Positions 11,901-22,244 of a stretch of 64,000 nt of DNA are shown in pieces. Under the pieces are notes generated by a model. It did not search any database. It saw only the letters and a program-made list of their open reading frames with translations, and was not told the origin of the DNA. Source of the DNA: Eurosta solidaginis (lineage: Eukaryota > Arthropoda > Insecta > Diptera > Tephritidae). The stretch lies in contig NC_090319.1 in assembly GCF_040869045.1 (NCBI RefSeq), positions 46,348,779 to 46,412,778 on the forward strand, given 5' to 3'. Every line of letters starts with the position of its first letter. The first letter of the stretch is position 1. The translations under genes were made by a program, and so were the position numbers.

Positions 11901-12290
11901 TATTTATTATTAAGAATTCGTGAGCTTTACACCGGCTTATAATAATTGAATATTCAATTATTATGTTTTTCTAAGAGAAACTGAATATAAAGGAGGAAAC
12001 ATTTACTGGCATATTGCGATGGTACCATTTCAAAAATCGCCACAAATTCATCGTCAGGCAATTTCGTAATGTTATCAAAGGTTTCATCGAAATTCATACC
12101 GCGAATCCGCACCGTGTGACCGTACGAAATTGCCTGACGATGAATTTGTGGCGATTTTCGAAATGGTACCATCGCAATATGCCAGCAAATGTTTCTTCCT
12201 TTCGTTTCAGTTTCTCTTAGAAAAACATAATAATTGAATATTCACTTATTATAAGCTGGTGTTAAGCTCATGAGTTCTTAATAATAAGTA
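11901..12290. repeat. 390-bp long inverted repeat (hairpin)
   Basis: The left arm, 11901-12068, pairs with the right arm, 12123-12290, around a spacer of 54 bases (12069-12122). Long perfect blocks include 'tcgccacaaattcatcgtca' against its complement at 12136-12155, 'ggtaccatttc' against 12161-12171, and 'aatattcaattattatg' against the right-hand copy at 12226-12242. Arms differ at only scattered positions. Apparent open frames on both strands (up to 72 codons) mirror each other because of the palindrome, so they are not evidence of a gene. It could be a foldback MITE or, if transcribed, a hairpin-RNA precursor. Confidence 0.85.
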
Positions 12291-12840
12291 TAAATTGAAT
12301 ACACCATTAAAACAAACATAAATAAAACTTATACGATAATATAAATTATGAAAAACAAGGACATTGTTTTTCCAGACAAATAATTACTAATTTTTATGTG
12401 TTTTTTAAATTTATTGTAGGTGGAATATAAAAAAAATGTGAACGAATTACGCAGAAGCATTGTATGAACTAATAAATTTTTCGAAATTTAAATTGCTTTA
12501 TTATAAACAATATCGTTTTATAAGTATGTATATAAATATTGTATTGGTTTATTTAGCATATCTTAAATTTAGTAAACGAATACGGCCAAAATTTAATTCT
12601 GAAGAGCATCCAGCGGACACAGCTTTAATAATTCAGGACATTTAACTGCAATGTTAAATGTTCAAATGGAGATGATGCCTCCTTCTTTATTCTCATCTGC
12701 TTCTTCTTATCCTTTTCTTCAACTTGTAGGTTTAAAAAAGTACCCCGAAGGATTTGGAGAGTATTATCGCTGATATTGATTTTTTTCCGGGTATTGATCA
12801 AGTACGTTCAAAATTCAGAGAAATTTAGTAACATAAGTAC
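12291..12840. other. Gene-free AT-rich stretch
   Basis: Nothing recognised. Short open frames only. Confidence 0.45.
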
Positions 12841-12843
12841 TAG

Positions 12844-14040
12844 GTTAGGTTAGGTGGTAGCTGCTCTGAAAAGGGAAGCTCACTTGGACAACATGAAGGT
12901 ACGTTGTGATACCACACACAAAAAAATAACAGGACGTAGATATAGCTACCCTAGAATCGTTGGGTAACAACGATAAATTTCCGAATTATACCGATCTCAA
13001 CCTTGGATAAATCCTCGGGAGATCCAATTGAGTCGCGGCTGAAGTACTTTCGCCTAGTTCTGGCAAAATCTGGGTAAACAAGCATAACTTGTTTTGATGA
13101 TTCCACCTTATCATCCTAAATGTCGCTGCAGCAGGATAGAGTTTCCAGTATATTGAGATGAATCGCATAGATACCCACGGGACAGTGACCTGTCAAAACC
13201 CTAATGATCATTGATACATGAGCCTTACTGAACCCAATTATTTCGGCGTACCTCCTGCCATCCATTTTTTCCAGAAATATCTTGCTACCCTGCAAGAGGT
13301 GTTGTCCGCCCAACGTTTGATGGGCTTAACCGATGCTATAGGGGAGCAAACCGCAGGGGACCAGCGGAATCCCGAAATCAATATGGATATCAATATGGCC
13401 CTGGACCCACACAATCTTAATTATAAAATAGTTCGATGCAGTCGCAAGCGAGGCCAGGCAAACCTAGGCCACCCTCGATCGCACTGTTGTTGAACTCAAG
13501 ACCTTGATATCCGCTTGGCTATCAGAGTAGATGTTAAATTCCGTAACTATAGTAGCATTGCAAGGCATTTACTCCACCGTATCCTTAACCCTAGTTCGGC
13601 CGACGATTTCTACACCTATTTTTGGCCGACGCTACCACCCCGGTGGCTGCCAGAAAAAAAAAAGTGGTCAACCTTTTGCAGTTGTCTTTGGCTAAAATTA
13701 TAAAACCCTATTTTGTATTTTTTCGACTTAAAATTCATTAAGTTAAGATGTCACAGAAAATGAGTTAAAAACGTTTATTAAAAGTATGTTTTTTGACGGG
13801 AGAATGTAAAAAAAAAAAGTTACCCCGGTGACTCGTCGGCCGAACTAGGGTTAATCGCATCAACGTCCGCTTAGAATACACTGCAGTAATAAGCCAACTT
13901 AAACTTGCGGCTTACATTTAGCTCTTAACAAAAGACCCCCCCCCCCCCCTCCCTCCGCCAACATTTAAGACCAACTTCGAATCATCCGAGAACAATTTAA
14001 CCGCTCCCCTGTCCCATATGAAACTGTACTTTTGTACTGA
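12844..14040 (-). pseudogene. LOA-type LINE 3' part (RNase H and tail), interrupted
   Basis: On the minus strand, from high to low coordinate: 'AVKLFSDDSKL' near 13980-14010 (start of RNase H with its first Asp), an Asp-Ser-Gln-type strand near 13513-13540, and a C-terminal 'VLTGHCPVGIYAIHLNIL' with a Cys-Cys after it (13220-13120), the usual end of LOA/Jockey-group proteins with RNase H. The 3' tail is 'acctaacctaaccta' on the minus strand (12844-12858). Stops and shifts are frequent. A TTAA-flanked MITE (13589-13850) splits the RNase H region. The RT thumb of probably the same copy lies beyond the plus-strand LINE, at 18196-18545. About 130 codons expected between RT thumb and RNase H are missing at the junction. 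Confidence 0.65.
13589..13850. mobile_element. 262-bp piggyBac-type MITE with TTAA duplication
   Basis: TTAA lies immediately outside both ends (13585-13588 and 13851-13854). The ends form an 18-bp perfect inverted repeat, 'ccctagttcggccgacga'. A second pair, 'accccggtgg' and 'taccccggtga', lies just inside. No coding sequence. TTAA targeting plus a CCC end is the hallmark of the piggyBac superfamily, so a piggyBac-type enzyme would be needed in trans. It sits inside the RNase H region of the LOA-type LINE. Confidence 0.85.
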
Positions 14041-14056
14041 CACTAACATTTAAGAG

Positions 14057-14803
14057 TTGCTTGCAGTGTTCAGTGTTTTCCCCCAGACCAGCCCACCATA
14101 TTTTATATTCGGTCTGGCCACCATTTCACAAAACCAGTGTACTACTCCTGGCGAGAGTCCCCATCTCGCTTCCCAAGGCAGTCGGTTCTATGTACCGGAG
14201 CGACTCGGGATTTTCCCGACCAAGGACTGTCATTTCAGTGTGACCCCATTTAATTTGTTTCGTCCCTCCCACAAATTGTCATCCTCCCAGCAGCTCCTTG
14301 CAGCAGGACTGCTACATATTCTCTTACTCCGGGAAGGTATCGAACCCAATCCGGGTCCGTCTCCTGACCGCGGTCCTGAGAAATGGTTTTGCTGCATTTG
14401 CCAGAAAAGAATTTTAGGACGGTCATGCTCTGTTCAGTGTGTCTCGTGCAAGGGATGGTTGCATCGGACAGGTTGTTCTGGGCTTGATCCCAAAACCCGA
14501 CGTCCACGTAACTTTTATAAATCTTTTGTGGCTCCTTGCTGCTCACGCCCAAGGGCGTCTCGTAGTCCACGCCTAAGCTTATACCCACTACCTTCCAGCA
14601 GCTTCGTTGCTCAGCAAGCCACAACAAGTACCCGCTGCTGCTCGCGCCCCACGGCGCCAACAACTCAAACAGCTGATAACACTCATAACTACTACCTTCG
14701 TAGTAGAGCTGGTAGCAATGCTGAGCATCAGCCCTGCTCCCGTCTTCTTCTCCTCCCCTCTTTTCTGGCAGCAATCGTGCAGGTCAGGGAAACAGACTCT
14801 TAG
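14057..14803 (+). pseudogene. LINE first-protein region with 2A-like motif and PHD-like finger
   Basis: An open frame of about 248 codons with no ATG near its start, so the true start is unknown and the 5' part is probably frameshifted. Residues 81-101 form a hydrophobic Leu-rich stretch ending in 'REGIEPNPGP' (14330-14359). This fits the 2A ribosome-skipping consensus D-(V/I)-E-x-N-P-G-P except that the leading Asp is Gly. Directly after comes a PHD-like zinc finger: Cys112, Cys115, Cys128, Cys131, His136, Cys140 and a Cys pair at 161-162. The tail is Ser/Arg/Pro-rich and low in complexity. 2A-like peptides next to PHD fingers are known in several animal LINEs. The following endonuclease frame starts about 190 bases later in another frame, so in the active ancestor the two may have been one polyprotein or two ORFs. 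Confidence 0.7.
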
Positions 14804-14988
14804 TCCCTGCCTCCGTTTGCACCGTCTGCCAGCACAGAATATATAGGTTTGCGACATGCTCTCAATGCAGCTCCTACCTTGGGTGGTGCCACTTTCCTAG
14901 ATGTTCTGGTCTCCGCGACGGCAACCCCTCGACGGGTTTCATCGCGCCATGTTGCCAGGTCGCAAACCCAAATCATCCGGGTACCCCA

Positions 14989-17900
14989 ATGCTTGCCCAA
15001 GGGCGCCCAGTCCCAAGGCCACAACAGCAATTGCGTCCTGGCCTTCCACAACCTAGGCGTAGTCACCCGTCACTTACCCCTAGAGTGGCGGCGTCACCCC
15101 TCATGCACTTCAGAATTCTGCAGTTCAACTGTAATGGACTAACTGGGAAGATTACGGAGATAGTCGATTTCATGAAGCGGCACAACATCCGCATTGCTGC
15201 GATTCAAGAGACTAAACTCACAGCAAGATCTGCATTGCAGACCTGCTCTGGATATAATGTCCACAGGAAAGACCGCGAGAGCGGAAATGGAGGCGGCCTC
15301 GCGTTTATTATACACCACTCTGTGCAATATCATATATTTGATCCTGGCATCGACCGCAGGGACAATGTCTTAGAACGTCAAGGCCTATCTGTCCGGCCAC
15401 GCGATGCAAATCTAGAAATCATCAACATCTACATCCCTCCTGTCACCTGTTGCCCCAGTGGATACCGCCCTAATATCGAGGCCTTACTCACTGGCAACAA
15501 TCGCATTATCTTAGGCGATTTCAATGCCCGTCACGAACTATGGCATTCAAACTTGCGGGCGGACGGTAGAGGTGAGATGTTGGCGGATCAAATAGACGAA
15601 ACGACGTTCTGCACAATAAACGGAGACGCCCCCACACGTATGGTAGGAAGCTGTCATAGCTCGCCAGATATCTCAGTCGTGAGCGCAGAACTCGTAAACT
15701 GCGTCAACTGGCAGCCGATGGTAATATTGGCATCCGACCACCTGCCCATACTTATTTCGTTCGAGCGTACCGCCGACTTCATCGTCACCGAAAAACGCAC
15801 TTTCATAAACTTCAATAAGGGAAAGTGGGAAGAATATAAATCTGCAACAGACAGCAGCTTTGCTGCCCTCCCTATCCCGACTGATGCCCGCCAAGGGGAG
15901 CGTGCCTTCCGTAAGGTCATTGAATCCGCCTCGGCACATTTCATTCCCGCCGGGAGAATTCCCGAAATTCGGCCCCACTTCCCGGCGGAGGCCACGAGCT
16001 TAGCGAGGGAACGCGACCTTATAAGACAGCTTGATCCAGGCGACCCCCAAATAAGGGATATAAACCAACGCATCAGATTGCTTGTGGACGAACACAAGCG
16101 GGCGAAATGGGAAGAGCACCTAAGAAGTTGCAACCTCTCTACCGGTATAGGTAAACTTTGGTCCACCGTAAAGTCCCTATCGAATCCGACTAAGCACAAA
16201 GACAAAGTTTCCATCACCTTTGGCGATAAGGTGCTGTCGGATGCGAAAAAATGCGCGAGCGCTTTCTGCCGACAATATATAATGCATCCTACGTTCGACA
16301 AAGATAGACGGAGAGCCAATAGACGTGCACATAAACACAAACTCAGCGCGTCACCAATTACCATAACCGCTAGAGAGGTTGAGGACGCCATTGGTCGCGC
16401 TAAACCATCCAAAGCAGTGGGCCCAGACGGCATAGCCATGCCGATGCTTAAAAACCTAGGGAAAGAGGGTTTCAAATATTTAGCGCATGTCTTCAACCTG
16501 TCTCTTTCCACCTTTGTCATACCCGAGAAATGGAAAATGGCCAAGGTGGTCCCGCTACTAAAGCCTGGGAAACCAGCTAACGTAGGTGAGTCATATCGTC
16601 CGATATCTCTCCTATCGCCAGTGGCAAAGACGCTTGAAGCCATTTTGCTCCCTCATTTCCAAGCACATTTGCAGCTAGCCCCTCATCAGCATGGCTTCAG
16701 AAAACTCCATAGCACTACCTCCACGCTAAATGTCATTAGCACCCAGATAAATTGCGGTTTGAATCAATATCCCCACCATAGAACAGTTCTCGTAGCGTTA
16801 GACCTATCAAAAGCTTTTGATACGGTCAACCATGGCTCGTTACTGCAAAACCTGGAAGGGTCTACCCTTCCCCCATGTCTTAAAAGGTGGACCGCAAATT
16901 ATCTGGGTGGTCGGCAGGCATCGGTGCAATTCAGAAACGAAACATCAAAACAAAGGGGAATTAAACAAGGGGTGCTACAGGGTGGTGTCCTATCCCCGCT
17001 TTTGTTTAATTTCTACATATCTAAGCTACCTTCACTACCGGACGGAGTCACAATCGTTTCCACCGCCGATGACTGCACGATAATGGCCACAGGCCCAGGC
17101 CCAGAGATCGATGAGCTGTGCAATAAAATAAACGGCTATCTCCCTGATCTCTCCAGTTTTTTCGCCTCGCGAAACCTGGCATTGTCACCGACTAAATCTT
17201 CCGCGACCTTATTTACAACATGGACGCCCATACGTCGACCATATTGAACATCCACGTCGATGGCACTACGCTACCGACTGTCCTACACCCCAAAATCTTG
17301 GGTGTGACGTTTGATCAGGATCTACATTTTGGTGCGCACGCAACCGCAATTGTTCCAAGAATTCAGAGCCGTAATAAAATCCTCAAATCCCTTGCTGGCA
17401 GTACCTGGGGAAAAGATAAAGAAACGCTCTTGACCACATACAAAGCAATTAGCCAGCCGATTACGTGCTATGCGTCACCCATATGGTCGCCAAGCCTAAA
17501 AACCACCCACTGGAAGAAACTACAGGCCTGCCAAAATACTGCTCTCAGAATCGCCACGGGCTGTCTTCTTATGTCCCCAGAACACCATCTGCATAATGAG
17601 GCGAGAATACTCCCCATCAGGGAGAGAAATGAGATGCTGACCAAACAGTTTCTGTTGAATACCCAGAAACCTGGGATCCCAACGGACATCTGATTGACGA
17701 ACCTGCACCGCCTAGGGGCCTAAGGAGTCATCTCCGTAAGCATTTTGAGGAAATACGGCACCTGAGAACCCAGCCGTATGAAGCGGAAAAACACAAGCAG
17801 GTCCTTGGTGAACTCCATAGACAGGCGTCGGACCTTTATGTCGGGAATTGCCCGGTGAATCCAGTACTTAAAGAAAAATATCCAGAACTCGCAGAAGAGG

Positions 17901-18142
17901 AACGCATACTCCCCAGGGAAACGCGTGTCACTCTTGCTCAACTTCGTTCTGGATACTGTAACAGGTTAAACTCTTACCTATCCAGAATCAACCCCGACAT
18001 ACAAAATGTATGCCCTGCTTGCAATATGTCCCCACATGACATCAACCATCTCTCTAATTGTAATGTTTCTTTATGGTCCACCCCTGTTGAAACGACAAGT
18101 TTCCTTGGACTCCCGTTAGAGGATATTGATGACAATTTGTGA
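14989..18142 (+). pseudogene. LINE ORF2: endonuclease, reverse transcriptase, CCHC tail
   Basis: The first 752 codons (14989-17247) are open. Endonuclease: Asn47 in 'LQFNCNGL', Glu74 in 'QETK', Asp177/Asn179 in 'LGDFNARH', Asp227 in 'SSPDISV', and Ser-Asp-His at 249-251; all catalytic positions look intact. Reverse transcriptase: 'AVGPDGI' (476-482), 'SYRPISLLS', 'HGFRK', 'ALDLSKAFD' (603-611) and 'GGVLSPLLFNFYI'. The catalytic box reads Thr-Ala-Asp-Asp (692-695) where Tyr/Phe-Ala-Asp-Asp is expected. A 1-base shift near 17225-17245 moves the frame to 17220-17693, and a second shift near 17665-17690 moves it to the last frame, ending at 18142 with a CCHC knuckle ('CPACNMSPHDINHLSNC'). With three lesions it cannot make an active protein, but the body is well preserved. 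Confidence 0.85.
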
Positions 18143-18195
18143 TCGGTCGCGGCTATTAGGTGGGGCGAGCATTGCTACAACAACAACAACAAGAG

Positions 18196-18545
18196 TCTCC
18201 ATCTCTTTCCGATAGCCCCCTGTACAAGGCAACCGCGGCCTTCCTGGCCCTATCTTCCACATTGGGTCTCCAGCACAGTTTCTTGTTCAAAATAATATCC
18301 AAATATTTAACACTATAAGAAAATACCTACATTACCCCTCCAATCGAGGGTGTTTTGAACTGAAATCGGCCATCTTATATATTGTAAAAAGAACAAATTC
18401 CGTTTTTCCCGAGTTGACTGACAGTCCACATGATTCATCCCACCTAGCCACAGTATCCAGGTAGCCCTGCAGAATATCGGGCAGAGTGCCCAGAAATTGC
18501 CCCTGACTAGCCCTAGGACTTATACCCAACTTTTACTATGACTTC
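18196..18545 (-). pseudogene. LOA-type LINE reverse transcriptase thumb fragment
   Basis: The minus frame 18529-18332 reads 'LPDILQGYLDTVARWDESCG' and then a Leu-Ser-Val-Asn-x-Gly-Lys-Thr-Glu block and 'FVLFT', the RT region after the YADD box. The frame then passes into 'ISYSVKYLDIIL'-like and 'KLCWRPN' positions near 18320-18270 with breaks. It abuts the tail of the plus-strand LINE, and is most simply the 5' continuation of the LOA-type copy at 12844-14040. Its upstream RT core and endonuclease are gone; the fragment ends near 18545, just before the piggyBac remnant. Confidence 0.65.
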
Positions 18546-18894
18546 TTATATCCGGGTACAGGTGTGGCCAGTAGCCTGTTTAACCCATTTTTTCTGAGAA
18601 ACAAGTTATTTTTTAATGCAATGTTGTAGCTGACTGTCTTACGAACATTTTAAGTAGTTATAAACATATATTTGTAGCCTGCTTCTAAGAATTGGGCGCA
18701 TTCTAAGTTATTTCTAAGAAGTCAATAATTTCTATTGTTGTTAGAATTTTTAGAATGCAACTTTTTCGCGCACTCTTAATTATTTAGAAGAAGACATTAT
18801 ATTGTACCCTTGCTAGAATTTGCTGACAAACAACAGTTTATATAATCAAACTACCTGGCAGGTAAGAAATGCTTCCAGAAACTTAAGGGTTGCA

Positions 18895-18935
18895 GCTATA
18901 TAAACGGCAGTTTTGCGAGTTTATATTCATTGTAA
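18895..18935 (+). promoter_or_regulatory. TATA box and initiator of the piggyBac transposase
   Basis: 'ctatataaac' (18896-18905) is a strong TATA box. An initiator-like 'ttcattg' with its A at 18929 lies 32 bases after the first T of the box. The presumed ATG is at 19011, leaving a leader of about 80 bases. Spacing fits insect RNA polymerase II core promoters. Confidence 0.55.
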
Positions 18936-19010
18936 AGAGTTCTTTTGAAGTGCGAAGTTGATTTATATTTGTGAAAATAACAAGTCAGAAAAAATTTAAA
19001 ATATTACAAC

Positions 19011-20945
19011 ATGGATAGCAGAAGGAACATGGAATATTTGTCTTCGAATCAATATATGAGGTGAATACAAATAACTCAAATATAATTTCATAAATGGAAT
19101 AAAAATTAATTATTTTTATATAGATTATCTGACGCTGAAAAAGAGCAGTACATACAAAACCTGTTTGACGAAATCTCAGATGATGAATTATTTTCCGACC
19201 CTGAAGGTGATGAAAGCGAACAAGTAGCAGTAGCAGATGGCGTGGTTGAATCGGATGTAAAAGACCCTGATTACACAATTGACAATGCCCAGGTAGATGA
19301 GGCTGATTACGAAGAATCTGACAATGAATCCGATGCTGCAGATGATTCTGAGGAAATTAATTTGCGTGCAGCTGAATTCGTAGCACGTGGTAGTACCATA
19401 TGGAGTTCGCAGCCACGACTTGCACGTCAAACAAGGCAACAAAATATTTTTAACAGCGAAGTGGGCCCGCAAGATCAACTACTATGATGTCAATAGTCAA
19501 TACATATAAATGTTTTATGACTGCGGAAATGGTGGAATTATAGTACGCTACAACAACAAAAAAGCAGAAGCTACATATGCGGAATTAAACGCAAAACATC
19601 CAGAGGCGGGACCAAAAACATGGAAGAAGGTTACTTTGAGCGAAATGTATGCGTTCATTGGAGTGCTTATTATGACTGGCGCTAACCGTAGCAATACCGA
19701 ATGTGCGCCGGACTTGTGGTCGGTGGAAAATTGTCCATTATATCGTGCGTGAATCGGCATTAACCGCTTTCAGGCCATACTGCGGTTTATAAGGTTTGCG
19801 ATGGCAACACACGGGCACAACGTTTGGTAACTTACAAAGCTGCACCAATATCCGAGCTGTGGACCATGATGAACTACAACTTTGAGCAGTCATATAAGCC
19901 AAGTGAATATCTAACGGTAGACGAGCAGCTCTTTCCATTACGTGGCCGCACCCGTTTCACGCAATACATCCCATCGAAACCGGCAAAATATGGCATCAAA
20001 GTGTGGTGGGTATGTGATGCCAAAAAAGCATATCCACTGCATGGACAAATAATACTGGCCAAGTACCTACGGGACGGGAAACTAACCAGGGTGAACGCGT
20101 GGTCAAGGATTTAGTAAGCCGCTTTCATGGAACCGGCCGAAATATAAAGATGGAAAAATTTTTTACATCCCTAAATCTACTGGAAAGCTTGTCATCCATG
20201 AATTTGACGGCAGTTGGAACTCTGCGGAAAAATAAGACCTACATACCAAAGGAGATGTTGGCACACAAAGATCGTGCTGAGAGGTCAAGTACATTCGGCT
20301 TTAGGCCCAACATATCCATTTGCTGCTATGTGCCGAAAAAAAACAAGGCAGTTATATTACAATCATCAATGCATGACGATGATCACATTGGCGAAAGCGG
20401 CAAACCAGAAATGATCGAGTCTATAACAAGACAAAAGGAGGAATGGACGTGATGGCCCAATTGCTTGGTGAATATACTTGCCAAAGGATGAAAAAGCGTT
20501 GGCCGTTGTCCCTATTCTTCAATATGATTGATTTGATGGCATTGGCAGCGTACATCATATATTATGAGAGTAATCCCAACATCAGATGCACCAATGCGAA
20601 GCGTAAGAGATTTCTTCGCCAGCTCGCCAAGGAAATAACTATGCCCACAATTGAAGAGCGGTCGGTGAATCAGCAAGTGATGCGGAACTTGCGAGTTTCA
20701 TAAGTACGGCCTTGCAAGGAAATGCTGACAATAGGCCATCAACGTCTGCAGCTGCTAGTGCAAAACCAAAGAAACAGCAGGTTGGAAGCTGTTTTCTCTG
20801 CTACATCCATAATCGGCATATTGTGCGAACGACTGGCATGTATATAACGGTCGTGCCCTGACCGTGGTATATGCAAGAGCTTGATTTTCCAGAGTGTTCT
20901 AAGTTTGCGTCAGATAATAGGAAGAGGAGATATCCGGCGTAGTTT
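19011..20945 (+). pseudogene. piggyBac transposase pseudogene 1
   Basis: Exon 1 is 19011-19060. A 63-bp GT...AG intron (19061-19123) joins it in frame to exon 2 from 19124, giving 'QYMRLSDAEKEQYIQNLFDE', and then the acidic N-terminal region typical of piggyBac (Asp/Glu-rich to about 19360). The core follows in pieces: 19510-19752 ('MYAFIGVLIMTGANRSN'), 19824-20114 with the first catalytic Asp in 'YLTVDEQLFPLRGR' and the second in 'KVWWVCDAKKAY', 20099-20452 ('GTLRKNKTYIPKEM'), and 20443-20703 with the third Asp in 'FFNMIDLMALAAYIIY'. A Cys-rich tail ('CFLCYIHN') survives near 20800. At least four frame changes and several stops separate these blocks, yet all three catalytic Asp residues are still readable. 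Confidence 0.85.
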
Positions 20946-21430
20946 ACTATGAAGCGGGCAAAGTCTTCGAGGGTGGTTCAACAACAATCAATGATGATGG
21001 CTATAAATAAAAAATAGATAATAAGACAAATCCTTGGAAATAATTTTAAAATTATGGCATTGGGGCAACAAAAAAAATCACAACTGGAAACATACAAAGC
21101 CGTTTATAACTCATACCATCCCTTATGGCGACTGACAATGGCTGTTTTACATACGCAAACAAAAAGCTGAACAAATAACTTTTACGAGTATCACAAGCAA
21201 AGTGACAACAACAAGAACTATAGTTATTATACAAACTTATAATACACACAAGATATGCATGACACTATAATTGCAGTATGAATAAATCGTATGAATGAAA
21301 TTGGTTGAATTAACATTTGACCTGCAGCTATAAAATTGTTGTTGGTTTTATTTGTTTGTGTTAATATAGATACACCCATGCGATGCTACTTAACTAATGG
21401 AAGCAAATAATGCATTGTAGGAGAGGTAGT
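20946..21430. other. Gene-free stretch after the piggyBac remnant
   Basis: No coding sequence recognised. It may hold the 3' untranslated part and right end of the piggyBac copy, but no inverted copy of its left end was found. Confidence 0.4.
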
Positions 21431-21439
21431 GATTACCAT

Positions 21440-22240
21440 TTTACGCAAGTTTATGCTTACAGCTACAGTTACAGTAACTCAAGATTACTGCTCCTATCAA
21501 AGCGAAAAGCTCCTAGGCATGGAAATCCTAAGAATAGCAGAGCATGAGGTACTGGATTCAACATATAGAGTAGCCAATATTAAGTCCAATGAAGTGCCAA
21601 ATATATCTTCAAGCCCTGTATCCAAGACGTCGTCTTCTCCCGCTCATGGAAACGTCAAGGACTTATTCTTCTGCTAAAACATGTTAAGATACCCGACAAG
21701 CCGTCCTCATATAGACCACTTTGTATGTTGCATGCTATAAGAAAGATGCTCGAGCATTTTTAAATGAGCCTGTAATGATTGATGCCACACAGCAAAACTC
21801 ACATGGCCAGAATGGAATGAGAAGAGATCGCTTGAACTTCTCACCCTCCGTAAGAGGGATCTTTCTTTAGTTGTGGGTTTTCTCACTAGTCACATTTGTA
21901 TTGGACCGCATGCGGAAAGGATTGGCGCTACATTTAATGATTATTGTAGAAGCTGTGGCAACGAAGTAGAGCCCGAAACTGCCAGGCATATAATCTACGA
22001 GTGTCCAGTGCTCGGTAGAAGAAGGCAACGTTTCATGGGCAATATGTTTCTCGTAGATCTGGTTGATATAGCTGAGGTCAATACACGACGCTTAGTTAGC
22101 TTCACAAACTCAACGAAGTAGTTTGATTAGGAGAGTAGGAACAAATCCGTATGCTTTCACAATTGGCCTATAAAGGCCTAGATGTGCCGCTACAATGCGG
22201 ACGGCAGCTACTTGAACCTCACCTAACCTAACCTAGTTAT
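21440..22240 (+). pseudogene. R1-type LINE, internally deleted 3' end
   Basis: Two blocks of an R1-type ORF2 are joined by a deletion. The first (about 21500-21760) holds the RT entry: 'SEKLLGMEILRIAEHEVL' (position of the usual 'KKAPGxDGIP' block), 'FSRSWKRQGLILLLKHVKI' and 'SSYRPLCMLHAIRKMLE', with frame changes. The second (21873-22121) is the C-terminal finger, 'SHICIGPHAERIG' and 'DYCRSCGNEVEPETARHI' with 'IYECPVL'. The RT catalytic box and thumb are lost. The 3' end is an (acctaacctaacct) tail at 22209-22233, as in other LINE 3' ends of this window. The transcript direction is plus. Confidence 0.65.
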
Positions 22241-22244
22241 TTGT

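Larger units (their letters stand above)
14052..18196 (+). mobile_element. Near full-length Jockey-group LINE
   Basis: This plus-strand element carries a first-protein region (2A-like motif and PHD-like finger), an apurinic-type endonuclease, a reverse transcriptase and a terminal CCHC motif. It has no RNase H. It ends with 'ggggcgagcattgctacaac' and a (CAA)n tail at 18174-18192. A candidate 6-bp target duplication, aagagt, lies at 14052-14057 and 18191-18196, but it overlaps the tail and is weak. Both flanks belong to a minus-strand LOA-type LINE, so this one is younger than its host. A much more decayed copy lies at 32285-34151. Confidence 0.8.
18584..20945 (+). mobile_element. piggyBac-family element remnant 1
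   Basis: The span is delimited on the left by a TTAA at 18580-18583 followed by 'cccatttttt', a plausible piggyBac end; I could not find a matching right end, so the right limit is just the end of recognisable protein. It contains a TATA box, a two-exon start and a decayed transposase, all listed separately. No target duplication can be confirmed. Confidence 0.55.

Noticed and set aside
11954..12220. Overlapping open frames on both strands (72 and 68 codons)
   Set aside because: They mirror one another because the sequence is a long palindrome, so they are not independent evidence of coding.
14250..15066. Minus frames of 174, 89 and 88 codons over the LINE first protein
   Set aside because: They are antisense shadows of the 2A/PHD region with no motif of their own.
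15654..16643. 329-codon minus frame inside the LINE
   Set aside because: It is antisense to the endonuclease/RT frame, which has all the family motifs. GC-rich codon use makes long shadow frames likely.
18580..18600. Calling full TTAA-bounded ends for piggyBac remnant 1
   Set aside because: The left TTAA-CCC is plausible, but I found no matching inverted end on the right, so only the left is suggested.
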